Below, piece after piece: positions 9,578 to 19,151 of a stretch of DNA of 64,000 nt (position 1 is its first letter; every line of letters begins with the position of its first letter). Origin of the DNA: Candidatus Eremiobacteraceae bacterium (lineage in GTDB: Bacteria > Vulcanimicrobiota > Vulcanimicrobiia > Eremiobacterales > Eremiobacteraceae). Where the stretch lies: the NCBI GenBank assembly GCA_035295225.1, contig DATGJI010000058.1, positions 164,570-228,569 on the forward strand. Reading direction: 5' to 3'. The notes beneath the pieces are model-generated. The model had not been told where the DNA came from. It ran no database searches and saw nothing but the letters and a program-made list of their open reading frames with translations. Both the position numbers and the translations under genes were made by a program.

Positions 9578-12469
9578 CCCGTCAGCTCACGCAGCGGAGC
9601 AATCGTTGGTCGCGCCGGTGTCTTTGTGATCCTTGCGACCGCGGTATCACTTGGTGCAGCCGGGATGTATTTGGCGCGCGTGCACGACGAGCGTGTTTGG
9701 AGCGCCATCGTGCCGAGCCGGGCGCCGGTCGGCGCGTTCATCGGGGATGAGATCGTCGTCCGGCCCTTCGCACCGACGCGCGTCACGATCATCTCAGGGA
9801 TATTTGCCGTCGCAAGCGGTCGCGCGACACCCGAGAAGCCGTTTGTCTTCCGCAGCAGCGGAGCGGATAGTTACTACGTCCGCACAAGCGTCGACCGCGC
9901 CACGCGTGTCGAGCTTTTTCGCGCGATGCCCGACACGCCGCCGTTCGTGATCGGGCTCTTGTTCATCGCCGCGTTCTGTCTCACGGTCTTCGCAGCATCG
10001 AAGGTGCTGCGCGGAGCAAAGAAAAGTTCGCTCGCGGATCCACGCATCGTCGCCGCGATCTGGGCAGGGTCGGCGGCGCTGATGTATATCCTCACGCCGC
10101 ACGAGTATCACAACGACACGATCGGCGGCGACCAGTGGCGCAATTGGGGCTACCTGGGGTTCGGATATATCGACACGATGCAAGCGGTCGCAGTCGGGGC
10201 GATACATCACGGCCTCAACGGCCTCATCGACGCGCAGAGCATGGGCAAGCCGATCGCATATCAAGCGATCGCAGCGCTGCTCGGCGCCGCGGCGTTACCG
10301 ACGATACTGCCGGCGGCCATCTCGTGCGTCGGCATGGGCGGCGCCGTCGCCGCGACGTACGTCCTCGGAAGGCTGCTCGGATCCGAGCGAGTCGGCTGGG
10401 TGGCCGCGGGACTGTTCGCGGTTTCGCCTGTCGTACTGCAGTACGCCGGCGCGTTCTACCAAGAGTCGGGCTACCTAGCCGCTGCGTGCTGGTCGTTCGC
10501 GCTGACGGTGCACGCAGTGAAGAACGGCAGCGCGCGCAGTCTGGGCATGGCGGCGGTGCTCGCGGCGATCGCAGTCTCTTCCAAGCAAGTGCTCACGGCG
10601 CCGCTTATCGCAGCCTTCGATGCACTCGTCGTTCTGGCCGCAGGTGCATCGTGGCGCAAAGCCGTTTCGATCGCGCTGCTGCAAGGCGTCGCGGCCATCG
10701 CAGGTCTCGTCGCGCTCTGGCCATTCCTTTGGAAAGACACGCTGCAGCGGCTTGCTTTCGTCTGGGGCCAACGCATCGCGTTTGATGCGCTCATCGGCGT
10801 TTCGCGGCCGCTCGACCAGCGAATCCTCATCGCCATCGGGCAAGATCTCGGACATTGCGGGCCCGCGATGCTCGCGCTCATGGTCATCGGTCTCTGGGCA
10901 GCATTCGTGCGCCGTCACACCGCAGCTGCCTGGTGCGCGGCCGGCGTATTGATCGGCATCATCTTCGTCGTTCCGACGTCGCTCTATCTGCAGCACTATT
11001 TGCTGTTCGCATATCCGTTCGTTCCGTTGCTCGCCGCGTTCGGTTTGGACGCGCTCCCGCTTGATGCGCGGATGTTCGCGCGCGCGGGCGCAATAGCCGT
11101 CGCCGCGGACTTGGCGTGGGCCGCATGGTTCTTTCCCTATCCGGGTGCCGCGGCGATCGGATGCTTCGATTTTGCGTGCACCGCGCGGGTATATGGCGTC
11201 GCCGAGCCGACGTACGGCCTCGCGGACGCCGCGCGCTGGTTAGTCGCGCATAGTAAACCAGGCGATGCGATCGGCGCTCTCATATCGCCACACGTGTTGC
11301 AAGCGGAACTGCCGGACCGGCCTGTGCTCCATCTCTTCCTTGAGCCGCGCGTTCACAAACAGGAGGCGGCGCTGCAATCGACTCCCGTTAAATTCGTCGT
11401 CGCAAACGCATGGTCCGATGCGGATGACGAACAGATATTGGTTCCGAGCCTGCATCTGGTCTGGACCGGCTCGCCGCGGGAAGGCTCGCCGCGCATCTAC
11501 GAGTCGGACAGCGCGACATCTGCCGACTTGCCGGACGTACCGCCCGATCCGCAAACGGTGTTGCCGCTCGTGCCGGCCGGCACGACGCGCATCGTCGTCA
11601 CCGGCCACCGCGATGAGTTCGTCGCGGCGTTCGGCGAGAACCAAGTCGTGCTGCCGCTGCCGACCGGTTGGGGTGGATCGTTCGCCGACGTCGTCGGACT
11701 AGGCGGCGGCATTGCCATCGCCGGTCAAAATTCTGCGTTGCAGGCCGCGCTCGGTGGTTTCGAACAGCCGCTCGCAAGCAATTCCGGCGCGGCCACCTAT
11801 GCGCTTCCCACACTCGACTCGTACCGCGTGCTCGCGCCGCTCCGCTTCAAGCCTGCGAAGCGGCCCGGCCGCATCGGGCTCGATGTCGTGATCCCAGCGT
11901 CGACTTTGCACCCGGCGTTCGACGACGGGTTGCGCGCCAACATCACGCTCGACCGGCCCATCGGACAGAGCGGTCATGCACGCGTAACACTCTCGTGCCT
12001 CTTCGACCAACGCGTCGACGCGGCGGTGTTCTGGCTCGGACCGACGCACATGCGCGCGCTCGTGCCGGTCACGCAACGGCCGCTCTCCGACTGTGTGGCG
12101 TACCACATGCGCATCATCGCTCACGCCGACATCTGGCCGGCATCGGCGCGCCGCGCGAGGCCGGTCCACGTGACGTCGGCGACGATCGGCTACGCATGGG
12201 ATTCGAGCGCTGCCGCTGCGCTTACCGGCTCGCCCATTCCCACGGCACTCGTCACCGTCGGAGGCGCGCACGGCGTCACTGCGGTATGGCGGGGCAGCGA
12301 TGTCTTGGCATTTCTGCGGCGCTCGGACAAAGCCGCACTCGTGACCGCCGCGTCCGATCGGCGCTTTCGCGATTTCGCCGACAGCGTGACACCGCTTTCC
12401 GCCGCCACCGATCTGTTGCGGTTTTCGCGCGACCGCGTGCCGGCGTCTGTTCCGGCAGGCGATTATTGA
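9575..12469 (+). CDS. Large GT-C-type membrane glycosyltransferase-like protein
   Basis: This is a polytopic membrane protein of about 964 residues from ATC 9575, or 947 from GTG 9626. The ATC start adds SSRSGAIVGRAGVFV, giving a basic leader and a full first membrane helix. The first ~480 residues hold some ten to twelve membrane segments; the stretch HEYHNDTIGGDQ between early helices resembles the acidic loop of GT39/PMT-like GT-C enzymes, which use polyprenyl-phosphate sugars. The last ~450 residues look soluble and beta-rich. The next gene starts at a TTG overlapping this stop, so the two are probably translated together. Substrate unknown. Confidence 0.75.
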   Translation: MPVSSRSGAIVGRAGVFVILATAVSLGAAGMYLARVHDERVWSAIVPSRAPVGAFIGDEIVVRPFAPTRVTIISGIFAVASGRATPEKPFVFRSSGADSYYVRTSVDRATRVELFRAMPDTPPFVIGLLFIAAFCLTVFAASKVLRGAKKSSLADPRIVAAIWAGSAALMYILTPHEYHNDTIGGDQWRNWGYLGFGYIDTMQAVAVGAIHHGLNGLIDAQSMGKPIAYQAIAALLGAAALPTILPAAISCVGMGGAVAATYVLGRLLGSERVGWVAAGLFAVSPVVLQYAGAFYQESGYLAAACWSFALTVHAVKNGSARSLGMAAVLAAIAVSSKQVLTAPLIAAFDALVVLAAGASWRKAVSIALLQGVAAIAGLVALWPFLWKDTLQRLAFVWGQRIAFDALIGVSRPLDQRILIAIGQDLGHCGPAMLALMVIGLWAAFVRRHTAAAWCAAGVLIGIIFVVPTSLYLQHYLLFAYPFVPLLAAFGLDALPLDARMFARAGAIAVAADLAWAAWFFPYPGAAAIGCFDFACTARVYGVAEPTYGLADAARWLVAHSKPGDAIGALISPHVLQAELPDRPVLHLFLEPRVHKQEAALQSTPVKFVVANAWSDADDEQILVPSLHLVWTGSPREGSPRIYESDSATSADLPDVPPDPQTVLPLVPAGTTRIVVTGHRDEFVAAFGENQVVLPLPTGWGGSFADVVGLGGGIAIAGQNSALQAALGGFEQPLASNSGAATYALPTLDSYRVLAPLRFKPAKRPGRIGLDVVIPASTLHPAFDDGLRANITLDRPIGQSGHARVTLSCLFDQRVDAAVFWLGPTHMRALVPVTQRPLSDCVAYHMRIIAHADIWPASARRARPVHVTSATIGYAWDSSAAAALTGSPIPTALVTVGGAHGVTAVWRGSDVLAFLRRSDKAALVTAASDRRFRDFADSVTPLSAATDLLRFSRDRVPASVPAGDY

Positions 12470-14817
12470 GGCCGCGCTTCGCGTCGTACGTCGTGCCCAT
12501 CGTCGCGGCAGTCGCATGCAGCGGTCCGATCCTCTTCACCCCCGGCATGCCGGCATATCATCACGATTGGAGTCTGCCATTCACGACGGCGGCAGCCGCC
12601 GACGGCGCGATCGCGCACCTCTCGACCTGGGATCCGGCGGGGCTCGGGCATCCCAACCCGTTCGCGACAGCCAACCCGGTGCCGCTCGTGCTCGCGGGCC
12701 TGGCGCTGCTCGTTTCGCCGATTCTTGCGGCCAAGGCGATGCTGTTGCTTGCATTGGTCATCGCAGGTCTCGGCGCAGCGCGAGCGGCGCGCACAGCATA
12801 CGACGCCTCCGATCTCGCTGCCGCTGCGGTGGGTCTCGCGTACGTCGCGTCGCCGTATGTCGTCAACGAACTCGGCGCCGGACACATCACGCTTTGGTTC
12901 GGCTATGCGCTGCTGCCGTGGTGTTTCGAACGCGCGGTGGCGTATGAAAAAGGCGAACGCGGCGCCGCGTTTGGATTGGCGCTGTGCGCAGCGCTCTCCA
13001 CAATCGCGCCGCAATTTCTCGTGTATGACGCTGTCGCGGTGCTCGCCGCATCGTTGGTCACGCGCGCCACGTTCGCCGAATCGACCAAGGCGTTGACCAT
13101 CGCGTGCGGAGCGGCGCTGCTCGCGCTCGCGCCGACGCTCTGGGCGTTTGTGCAATCGCACGGCGCGGTCGCTATCGATGTGCCGCCGCCGCTGCAGAGC
13201 TGGGAAGATGCGCAATCGGTCAAATTGCCGGACGCGCTGCTGCTCGTCCACTACATCGAACCGTACGGGGCGCTCGCATTCGGCTCGTATGCGTGGCTGC
13301 CGTGGATTCCGATCGCGGTCGCTGCCGTCGGGCTCGTCGCATGGCGTTCATGGCCCGCTGCGAAGGGCGTCTTATTGCTCTGTCTCGTCGGGCTCGCATT
13401 CGTGACCGGCACGCAAGGTCCACTCGCCGGTCTATGGCGCGCCGCGTTCGATGCCGTGCCGGCCAGCGCCGCGTTTCGCGAACTCTACTCGGCCGGGACG
13501 CTTATCTCGTTTGCGATCGCATGGGGTGCGGGGCTTTGCGTTCATGCGGCGCGGCGGCAATATGCCGCGATGCTTTTCATCGCCATCGTCGCCGCGACGT
13601 TGCCGACGCTGGCCGGCGGCGTCGGCAAAACCGTGACAAATGTGGAGATACCGGTTTCGGCGCAGAACACGGAGGCGGCAGTCGCCACGTTGCCGGCGGG
13701 GCGCATCGTGCCGCTGCCGCTGCTCACGCCGATCCGCGTGCGCGGTGTGGCGGTCGGCGGCGTGGACGCATTCGCGCCATCCGACGACCGGCACCCAAGC
13801 ATGACGGAGTATTTGGCGAGCTTTCCCGTCACGGCACTCGCATCGGCAGGCCAACCAAACGATGACTCGTGGCGAGCATTCGCCGAAGCGCTCGGCGCAA
13901 GCGGCGTCGTCGTCCGCGATGACATGGTGAGTGCTGAAGCCGGTCGGCTTCACTCCACAGCGGCCGGCATCGCGGGCGCTTCCCCGGCTCGCGTCATAGC
14001 GCTTACGCCGCAACCGCTTGTCTCGTTCGCCGCTCAGCTCGCACCGATGCCGTTATCGTTCGATCAAATGAGCGGCGGTGTGTACCTTCAGTCTGCGCTT
14101 GGTCCGCTGCCGCCCGACGGCGCCGGTGCGGCCGCGGTGGAACTGCCGCCGCCGTCTCGCGCGACCGACGACCCGACGCGCAACTGGGTGGACGCGGAAC
14201 GATGGCGCGCGCGAACGCCGGATCCGTCTGCAGCGATCGCAGGCGGCGTGTTCACCGAGTCGCAACGGCCGTTGCAGCTGAAGTTGCCGGCAGGCGGCGG
14301 CTGGTCGATCCTCACGTCGTCGGTGCAGGCGTTGACGATCGATGGCGTCAAGAGCACGAAAGCGATCGCGCCGTCGCGCTACCCGCAATGGACGGCGCTT
14401 ACCGGTCTCTCCGACTACATCGCGGTGCGGCCGACGGGCGCCACGGTCATCTACCGCCTTGCGCGCGGTGCCTCAAACACCCCGAGCGAAAAGTATCCGG
14501 CGATCGCCATCAGCGCAGTGACTCGTCCTTTGCCGTGGCGCATCGACCTGACGCTGCGCACGCCGGCAAAGGGGCCCGCGCTTCTAATCTTCAGGGATCG
14601 CTATGCTCCGGGATGGAGCGTCATCGGCGCCCGAGCGATGTGGCACGGGATGGCGGACGGATATGCCAACGCGTGGCTCGTGGATGGGCCGCAGACGAAG
14701 ATCACTCTTTACTATGCTCCGCAAGAACTATTCATGTGGCTTTGCGCGACCGTGCTTCTGGGTTACTTTATGCTCGCGCTGTTGACCCTGCGCGCCGCCA
14801 TCGCAGGACGCAAGTGA
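12466..14817 (+). CDS. YfhO-like polytopic membrane protein
   Basis: This 783-residue protein starts with TTG overlapping the previous stop (TTGA). Roughly the first 390 residues form about ten membrane helices, beginning SYVVPIVAAVACSGPILF and including HHDWSLPFT in the first outside loop. The remainder is extracytoplasmic and ends with LLIFRDRYAPGWSVIG followed by a last helix (LCATVLLGYFMLALLTL). The YAPGW segment and terminal helix resemble the YfhO family, linked to glycosylation of teichoic or lipid-linked glycans. With the 9575 protein it may form a membrane glycosylation pair. Assignment rests on this motif and topology only. Confidence 0.7.
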   Translation: MRPRFASYVVPIVAAVACSGPILFTPGMPAYHHDWSLPFTTAAAADGAIAHLSTWDPAGLGHPNPFATANPVPLVLAGLALLVSPILAAKAMLLLALVIAGLGAARAARTAYDASDLAAAAVGLAYVASPYVVNELGAGHITLWFGYALLPWCFERAVAYEKGERGAAFGLALCAALSTIAPQFLVYDAVAVLAASLVTRATFAESTKALTIACGAALLALAPTLWAFVQSHGAVAIDVPPPLQSWEDAQSVKLPDALLLVHYIEPYGALAFGSYAWLPWIPIAVAAVGLVAWRSWPAAKGVLLLCLVGLAFVTGTQGPLAGLWRAAFDAVPASAAFRELYSAGTLISFAIAWGAGLCVHAARRQYAAMLFIAIVAATLPTLAGGVGKTVTNVEIPVSAQNTEAAVATLPAGRIVPLPLLTPIRVRGVAVGGVDAFAPSDDRHPSMTEYLASFPVTALASAGQPNDDSWRAFAEALGASGVVVRDDMVSAEAGRLHSTAAGIAGASPARVIALTPQPLVSFAAQLAPMPLSFDQMSGGVYLQSALGPLPPDGAGAAAVELPPPSRATDDPTRNWVDAERWRARTPDPSAAIAGGVFTESQRPLQLKLPAGGGWSILTSSVQALTIDGVKSTKAIAPSRYPQWTALTGLSDYIAVRPTGATVIYRLARGASNTPSEKYPAIAISAVTRPLPWRIDLTLRTPAKGPALLIFRDRYAPGWSVIGARAMWHGMADGYANAWLVDGPQTKITLYYAPQELFMWLCATVLLGYFMLALLTLRAAIAGRK

Positions 14818-14821
14818 CATC

Positions 14822-16018
14822 GTGAAGGTCGCACTCGTCGGGGCGTTTCCTCCGCAGCAGAAGGGCGAGGCGTGGTATCTCGGTGAGTACGCGCTTGCGT
14901 TGCGCGAAGAGATCGGGCCCGAGTCCATTGTCGTGGTCTCACAATATACCGACGCGCCTTCGAAAGACTCGTGGCGCGATTTTGCGGTGGATCGCGCGAT
15001 TCGCGATCGCAGCCTCGGCAGACCGTCGTATGCACCGCAGCGCGAACTCGTCGAAGCTGTGCTGCGTCACCGGCCGGACGTCGTCCATGTGACATACGGG
15101 CCGAATCAGGATTACGGCGGACGATTGGGCGAGCCGCTCGTCGAGGCGATCCGTCGGCTCCGCGCCGCTGGAATTCCAACGGTCATCACGTTGCACAGCC
15201 TCTGGCTGCCTGAAGACGTCAGATCCTCGCCGGCCGCGGGGCGCCTTCCGTCATTCCTGCGGCCGCTCGTCGTCGCATACTTCGGCCGGTTTATGCGCCG
15301 GCTCAACGCGGCCGCCGCGCGCATCCTCTGCCTCGCGGCCAACGAGAATTCTCCTATGACGCGCGCGCTCGGCGAAAGCTACCAGCTTAAAGATCTGGGA
15401 GAAGAAGTATTCGGCTGCTCGCCGCACTTCGTGCCTTTGCCGGCTACCGGCGCGCCGAAGATATTCGCATTCGGCTTCGTGCGACCGGATAAAGGCTTTG
15501 ATGTCTTGCTGCGCGCGTTCGCGCAGTACGTGCGCGAGGGTGGGCAAGGCGATCTGCTCATCGCCGGAAGGCCGCAAGCAGCGGCGGACGAGTCTTATGC
15601 CGACGAGCTCGAGCAACTGGCGCGTGAAGTGCCCGCAGGCCGCTGTCGCTTCGAGCGGCGTTTTGTTCCCGATGACGAGCTTGAGCGCATGGTCGCCGAC
15701 TCGAGCCTTGTCGTGCTGCCATATCTGCGCAACGTCGGCGCGAGCGGCCCGCTCCACATCGCCATCGCTGCTGGGCGGCCCATCATCGCGACGAGCGCCG
15801 GCCACAACGCCGCGCTCCGCTCGGTGATAGATCTCGTTGAACCGGGGGACCAAACCGCGATCGTCGCAGCGATGAAAGCCGCGCTCGCATCGCCGGATGC
15901 GCTAAGAGAGCGTGTGCAGAAAGTTGTCGATTTTGCGAATCGGCGCTCGTGGGCGGCGCTTGCGAAGACGAACGCAGCGATCTACGATGAGCTGCTCGGA
16001 ATCTTTCGCACGCAATAA
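14822..16018 (+). CDS. GT4-family glycosyltransferase
   Basis: This 398-residue GT-B enzyme has an N-terminal Rossmann start (MKVALVGAFPPQQKGEAWYL), a C-terminal sugar-nucleotide domain (KIFAFGFVRPDKGFDVLL) and the conserved PYLRNVGASGPLHIAIAAGRP. The start is GTG 14822, four bases after the previous stop, so it belongs to the 9575-16018 operon. Its 3' end overlaps the convergent methyltransferase by 37 bp. Likely role: cytoplasmic extension of the surface glycan. Acceptor and donor not determinable. Confidence 0.9.
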   Translation: MKVALVGAFPPQQKGEAWYLGEYALALREEIGPESIVVVSQYTDAPSKDSWRDFAVDRAIRDRSLGRPSYAPQRELVEAVLRHRPDVVHVTYGPNQDYGGRLGEPLVEAIRRLRAAGIPTVITLHSLWLPEDVRSSPAAGRLPSFLRPLVVAYFGRFMRRLNAAAARILCLAANENSPMTRALGESYQLKDLGEEVFGCSPHFVPLPATGAPKIFAFGFVRPDKGFDVLLRAFAQYVREGGQGDLLIAGRPQAAADESYADELEQLAREVPAGRCRFERRFVPDDELERMVADSSLVVLPYLRNVGASGPLHIAIAAGRPIIATSAGHNAALRSVIDLVEPGDQTAIVAAMKAALASPDALRERVQKVVDFANRRSWAALAKTNAAIYDELLGIFRTQ

Positions 16019-16842
16019 AGGTAGCTACGCCACCCCGGTCCGGCATCGTCGGTTTCTTTGAGCGCGACAACCGTGGCCCCAGAAGACCCTACGACCGTCC
16101 GGATCCGATCCGGCGACATGCCATGCATCTCGGCCACGCGACGTGGTAACGACGCCAACGTCACAAACGCCTCGGGAGGGTAGCGTAAGCGGCGATAGAC
16201 ATGCAACAGAGGTCGCGGGGCCCGGAACGCGAGCGGAGCTATGAATTCAGTCAGGCGCCGTTTAGCGGAGTAGGGTCCGGCGTCAGGCATCTGAAATGCG
16301 AGGGTTCCATTCGCTGCGAGCACTCGAAGAAGCTCCGCGATGTAACGGATGGCCGACTCGGTCTCGAGATGTTGCAACGTTATGTTCGTATAGACAAACG
16401 TGAAGGCTCCGGAAGGATACGCAACAAGGTCGTCAGTTTCGTTGACGGTCCAACGGATATTGTGGTGATCTCGATTGCGATCAACGGCCGCGTCGATCAT
16501 GGCCGCAGATATGTCTATGCCGTCGCATTGTTCAAAGCGCTTCGCGAGCGCGCGCGTAAGCCTTCCGATTCCGCAGCCGAAATCCAGCGCTCGTTCGCGG
16601 ACCGGGTTGATGCCGGCATTGGCCATGAATTCGAATAGGGCCGTGACCTCAGCTTCACCGGTCGCAAAAAAAGCGGCCTCGTCCCAGCGATTGCCGATTT
16701 TGTCTGGCCGCGACAGAATCGTCCACATCGGGTCCAGCGCAGCAAGGTCATCCCACATCTTCTTTTGCGCGGAGAATCGCGATCCAGCCGAGGTCACCGA
16801 GTTAACCGCCAGATGCCATGCTGCGCCATGTCTGATCTTCAA
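15982..16842 (-). CDS. Class I SAM-dependent methyltransferase
   Basis: This 286-residue protein has motif I LDFGCGIGRLTRALAKRF, the acidic post-I DGIDIS and the motif IV region FTFVYTNITLQHLE, typical of the Methyltransf_11/25 fold. Its start overlaps the upstream sugar enzyme by 41 bp; an internal ATG (MWDDLAALDPMW) is a possible shorter start. Translated with the sugar enzyme, it probably methylates a deoxysugar or glycan end, an inference from context. Confidence 0.88.
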   Translation of the reverse strand: MKIRHGAAWHLAVNSVTSAGSRFSAQKKMWDDLAALDPMWTILSRPDKIGNRWDEAAFFATGEAEVTALFEFMANAGINPVRERALDFGCGIGRLTRALAKRFEQCDGIDISAAMIDAAVDRNRDHHNIRWTVNETDDLVAYPSGAFTFVYTNITLQHLETESAIRYIAELLRVLAANGTLAFQMPDAGPYSAKRRLTEFIAPLAFRAPRPLLHVYRRLRYPPEAFVTLASLPRRVAEMHGMSPDRIRTVVGSSGATVVALKETDDAGPGWRSYLYCVRKIPSSSS

Positions 16843-18040
16843 GGATTTGCGCCACTCGCAAGACTGCCTCTTCGGTCATTCCGTCATGACACCCGATATA
16901 AAAGCCTCGCGCACCCAGGCTCTCCGCAACAGGGCATCCGTCGATCTCATCTTGCGTCCAGACATTCGCGTATGCCGGCTGTTGCAGTATCGGCAGCATC
17001 GGGCGGGTTTCTATTCCGGAACATTCAAGATGGGATATCAACGTCCCGACGTCGACATGCGCGGCGACGACGATGGGATACATCATGTACGAATGTTCGG
17101 TACCGTCGCGCTCTCTTGGCAATTGAACGAGTCCTTCCGACTCCAAAGGCGCCAGCGCGGCTGAAAGCCGCGCTGCAGCCGACTGGTGACCTCGTACAAT
17201 TTCCGGCAGCTCCTCGAGTGCTGCACAGCCCAATGCGGCCTCCAATTCGGTCGCCCTGTATGAGTAACCGATGTGGTGGTACAGAAACCTGCGAGAAACG
17301 ACCTCGGCCAACGTGTCGCGATCTTCGACGTCATCGTCGTCGATGCTCGTGTACGCAGTATCGCGCCCATGGTTGACGAGACTTCGGATAAGCTGCGCAA
17401 GCGAAGGATCACTTGTTGTCGCCAAGCCGCCGACACCGGTCGAGAGATGGTGCGCGGCATATGTCGAAAAGCAGGCCACGTTTCCCCAGGACCCGACGGC
17501 ACGACCACTCGTCCGTACGAGCACTGCTTCGGCCGAGTCCTCGATGACCGACAGGTCGTGACGCTCGGCTATAGGCGCGATGCGCGCCATGTCCGCAGGC
17601 TGGCCGAACGCATGAACCGGGATGATAGCGCGCGTTCGCGATGTTATTCGCGCCTCGATCTTTTCCGGATCTAACAGGTAATAGTCCGGATCCACGTCGA
17701 CCAGGACCGGTTTCAGCCGGTTGTGCAGCGCCGTGTTGATCGTGGCGACAAATGTCAGCGCCGGAACGAGCACCTCGTCGCCGTCCGTGAGACGGCGCGA
17801 AATGCGAATCGCATCAAGGGCGACTTGCAGTGCGCTTGTGCCGCTATTGCAGAAGATACCGAAATCCGCGCCGTGCATCGCGGAGAACTCTTGCTCGAAG
17901 CGACGGCTAAACGGCCCGTACGTCAAGCGGTTTGAGCGCAGAACTTCTAAAACGTTCGCGATTGCGAGCGGGCTGATCGTGGGGTTGCCGACGCCGATCG
18001 TGTGCGCAAGGACCGTTGGAAGGAGTTGTCGCCTTGGCAT
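16802..18040 (-). CDS. DegT/DnrJ/EryC1-fold sugar enzyme with His at the catalytic Lys position
   Basis: This 412-residue PLP-fold protein has the N-terminal NRLTYGPFSRRFEQEF, the phosphate-binding NSGTSALQ, EDSAEA with the Asp that contacts the pyridine nitrogen, and C-terminal substrate-loop motifs. At the position of the Schiff-base Lys it reads STYAAHHLSTGVGG, with His197 where aminotransferases have Lys. The same change defines the PMP-dependent sugar 3-dehydratases ColD (His188) and E1/RfbH. The following NHGRD also resembles RfbH. It is therefore more likely a 3-dehydratase making a 3-deoxysugar than an aminotransferase. No ferredoxin-like reductase (E3) is adjacent. It diverges from the epimerase at 18174. 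Confidence 0.85.
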   Translation of the reverse strand: MPRRQLLPTVLAHTIGVGNPTISPLAIANVLEVLRSNRLTYGPFSRRFEQEFSAMHGADFGIFCNSGTSALQVALDAIRISRRLTDGDEVLVPALTFVATINTALHNRLKPVLVDVDPDYYLLDPEKIEARITSRTRAIIPVHAFGQPADMARIAPIAERHDLSVIEDSAEAVLVRTSGRAVGSWGNVACFSTYAAHHLSTGVGGLATTSDPSLAQLIRSLVNHGRDTAYTSIDDDDVEDRDTLAEVVSRRFLYHHIGYSYRATELEAALGCAALEELPEIVRGHQSAAARLSAALAPLESEGLVQLPRERDGTEHSYMMYPIVVAAHVDVGTLISHLECSGIETRPMLPILQQPAYANVWTQDEIDGCPVAESLGARGFYIGCHDGMTEEAVLRVAQILEDQTWRSMASGG

Positions 18041-18173
18041 GTCACCGATCCGTTCCGCGTTTCTGGCGCTCTGACGAATGCGGATCTTGGCAGGCTACGC
18101 TCAAGCCCGCGGAGGATTCAACCGAAATCGACGCTGCGCCTCCGAATACCACCCTCATCAGGAAGGTTGAAGA

Positions 18174-19151
18174 TTGAACGCTCCCGATCTCCGAAGTTTG
18201 CGCGGCGCGCGCGCAGTCGTGACCGGCGGCGCCGGCTTCTTGGGTTCCCATATGGTCGACGCGTTGGTCGACGCCGGAGCCGATGTCATCGCTTTCGATA
18301 GCCTCGCGGAGGGCGCGCGCGAGAACGTCAACCCGGCCGCGCGTCTGATCGTCGGAGATATCCGCGACGATATCGCATTGCGCGACGCGGTCGCGGGCGC
18401 GGACTATCTGCTGCATTTCGGCGCTATCGCGAGCGTGCCGCGCGCATCGCAGGACCCCGCGTTGTCCTACGACATCAACACCATGGGCACGGTCCACGTT
18501 CTCGACGCACTGAGGCGCCACGCTCCCAAAGCCACGATGGTGCTTGCTTCGTCCGCGTCGGTGTACGGCAACAGCGCGACGCCGATCCGTTTCGAAGAGA
18601 CGGCCCCGACCATCGCGCCTTCGCCATACGCTTCGACAAAACTGCTCGCAGAAGCGGCCGTCGACGATTTCACGCGCAACTTCGGCGTGGACGGGCGCGT
18701 CGTCCGCTTCACGAACGTCATCGGGCCGCGCGCACCGCGCTACATCCTTTTCGATCTCTATCGAAAAGTGCGCGCCGCGACCGATCACATCGAGCTGCTG
18801 GGGAGCGGCAATCAACAGCGCGATTTCTTGTACTGCACGGATGCGGCGGCCGCCGTGCTGGCGGTAATCGCAGTGAATAATCCGCCGCACCGCATCTATA
18901 ACGTGCCGGGCAAACAGCCAATCACGGTTCGGGCGTTCGCGGAGCGCGTGGCCGCGATCATGGGCAAGCCGTACCTGCGCATCGAGACGAGCGGCGCGAC
19001 GTGGCTCGGCGACGTGGACTATCTGCTCGCCAACGACACGCGGATCCGCGAAGTGATCGGATTGCCGGAGGTCAGCCTCGACGAGGGCATCAAGCGCTTC
19101 GTTGCTTGGATGGATGCGCGCATGCCGGCGGTGGGCGCACAAGGCGCGTGA
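18174..19151 (+). CDS. NAD-dependent epimerase/dehydratase (GalE/WbpP-like SDR)
   Basis: This 325-residue extended SDR has the Rossmann motif VTGGAGFLGSHMVDAL, the conserved SSASVYG, YASTK as the catalytic YxxxK, and the downstream QQRDFLYCTDAA. It probably interconverts or dehydrates a nucleotide sugar. The start is TTG 18174 with AGGAAGG about 8 nt upstream. Its stop overlaps the GTG of the next methyltransferase. The 133-bp divergent spacer to the left must contain the promoters for both directions; no strong sigma-70 boxes stood out. Confidence 0.9.
   Translation: MNAPDLRSLRGARAVVTGGAGFLGSHMVDALVDAGADVIAFDSLAEGARENVNPAARLIVGDIRDDIALRDAVAGADYLLHFGAIASVPRASQDPALSYDINTMGTVHVLDALRRHAPKATMVLASSASVYGNSATPIRFEETAPTIAPSPYASTKLLAEAAVDDFTRNFGVDGRVVRFTNVIGPRAPRYILFDLYRKVRAATDHIELLGSGNQQRDFLYCTDAAAAVLAVIAVNNPPHRIYNVPGKQPITVRAFAERVAAIMGKPYLRIETSGATWLGDVDYLLANDTRIREVIGLPEVSLDEGIKRFVAWMDARMPAVGAQGA

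Noticed and set aside
11668..12465. N-terminal extension of the 12466 gene by about 266 codons
   Set aside because: It overlaps the confirmed C-terminal part of the 9575 protein in another frame and is Arg-rich without membrane segments; TTG 12466 gives a proper start.
16802..18040. Plain perosamine-type aminotransferase
   Set aside because: The catalytic Lys is replaced by His in the same context as the 3-dehydratases, so a simple aminotransferase call would mislead.
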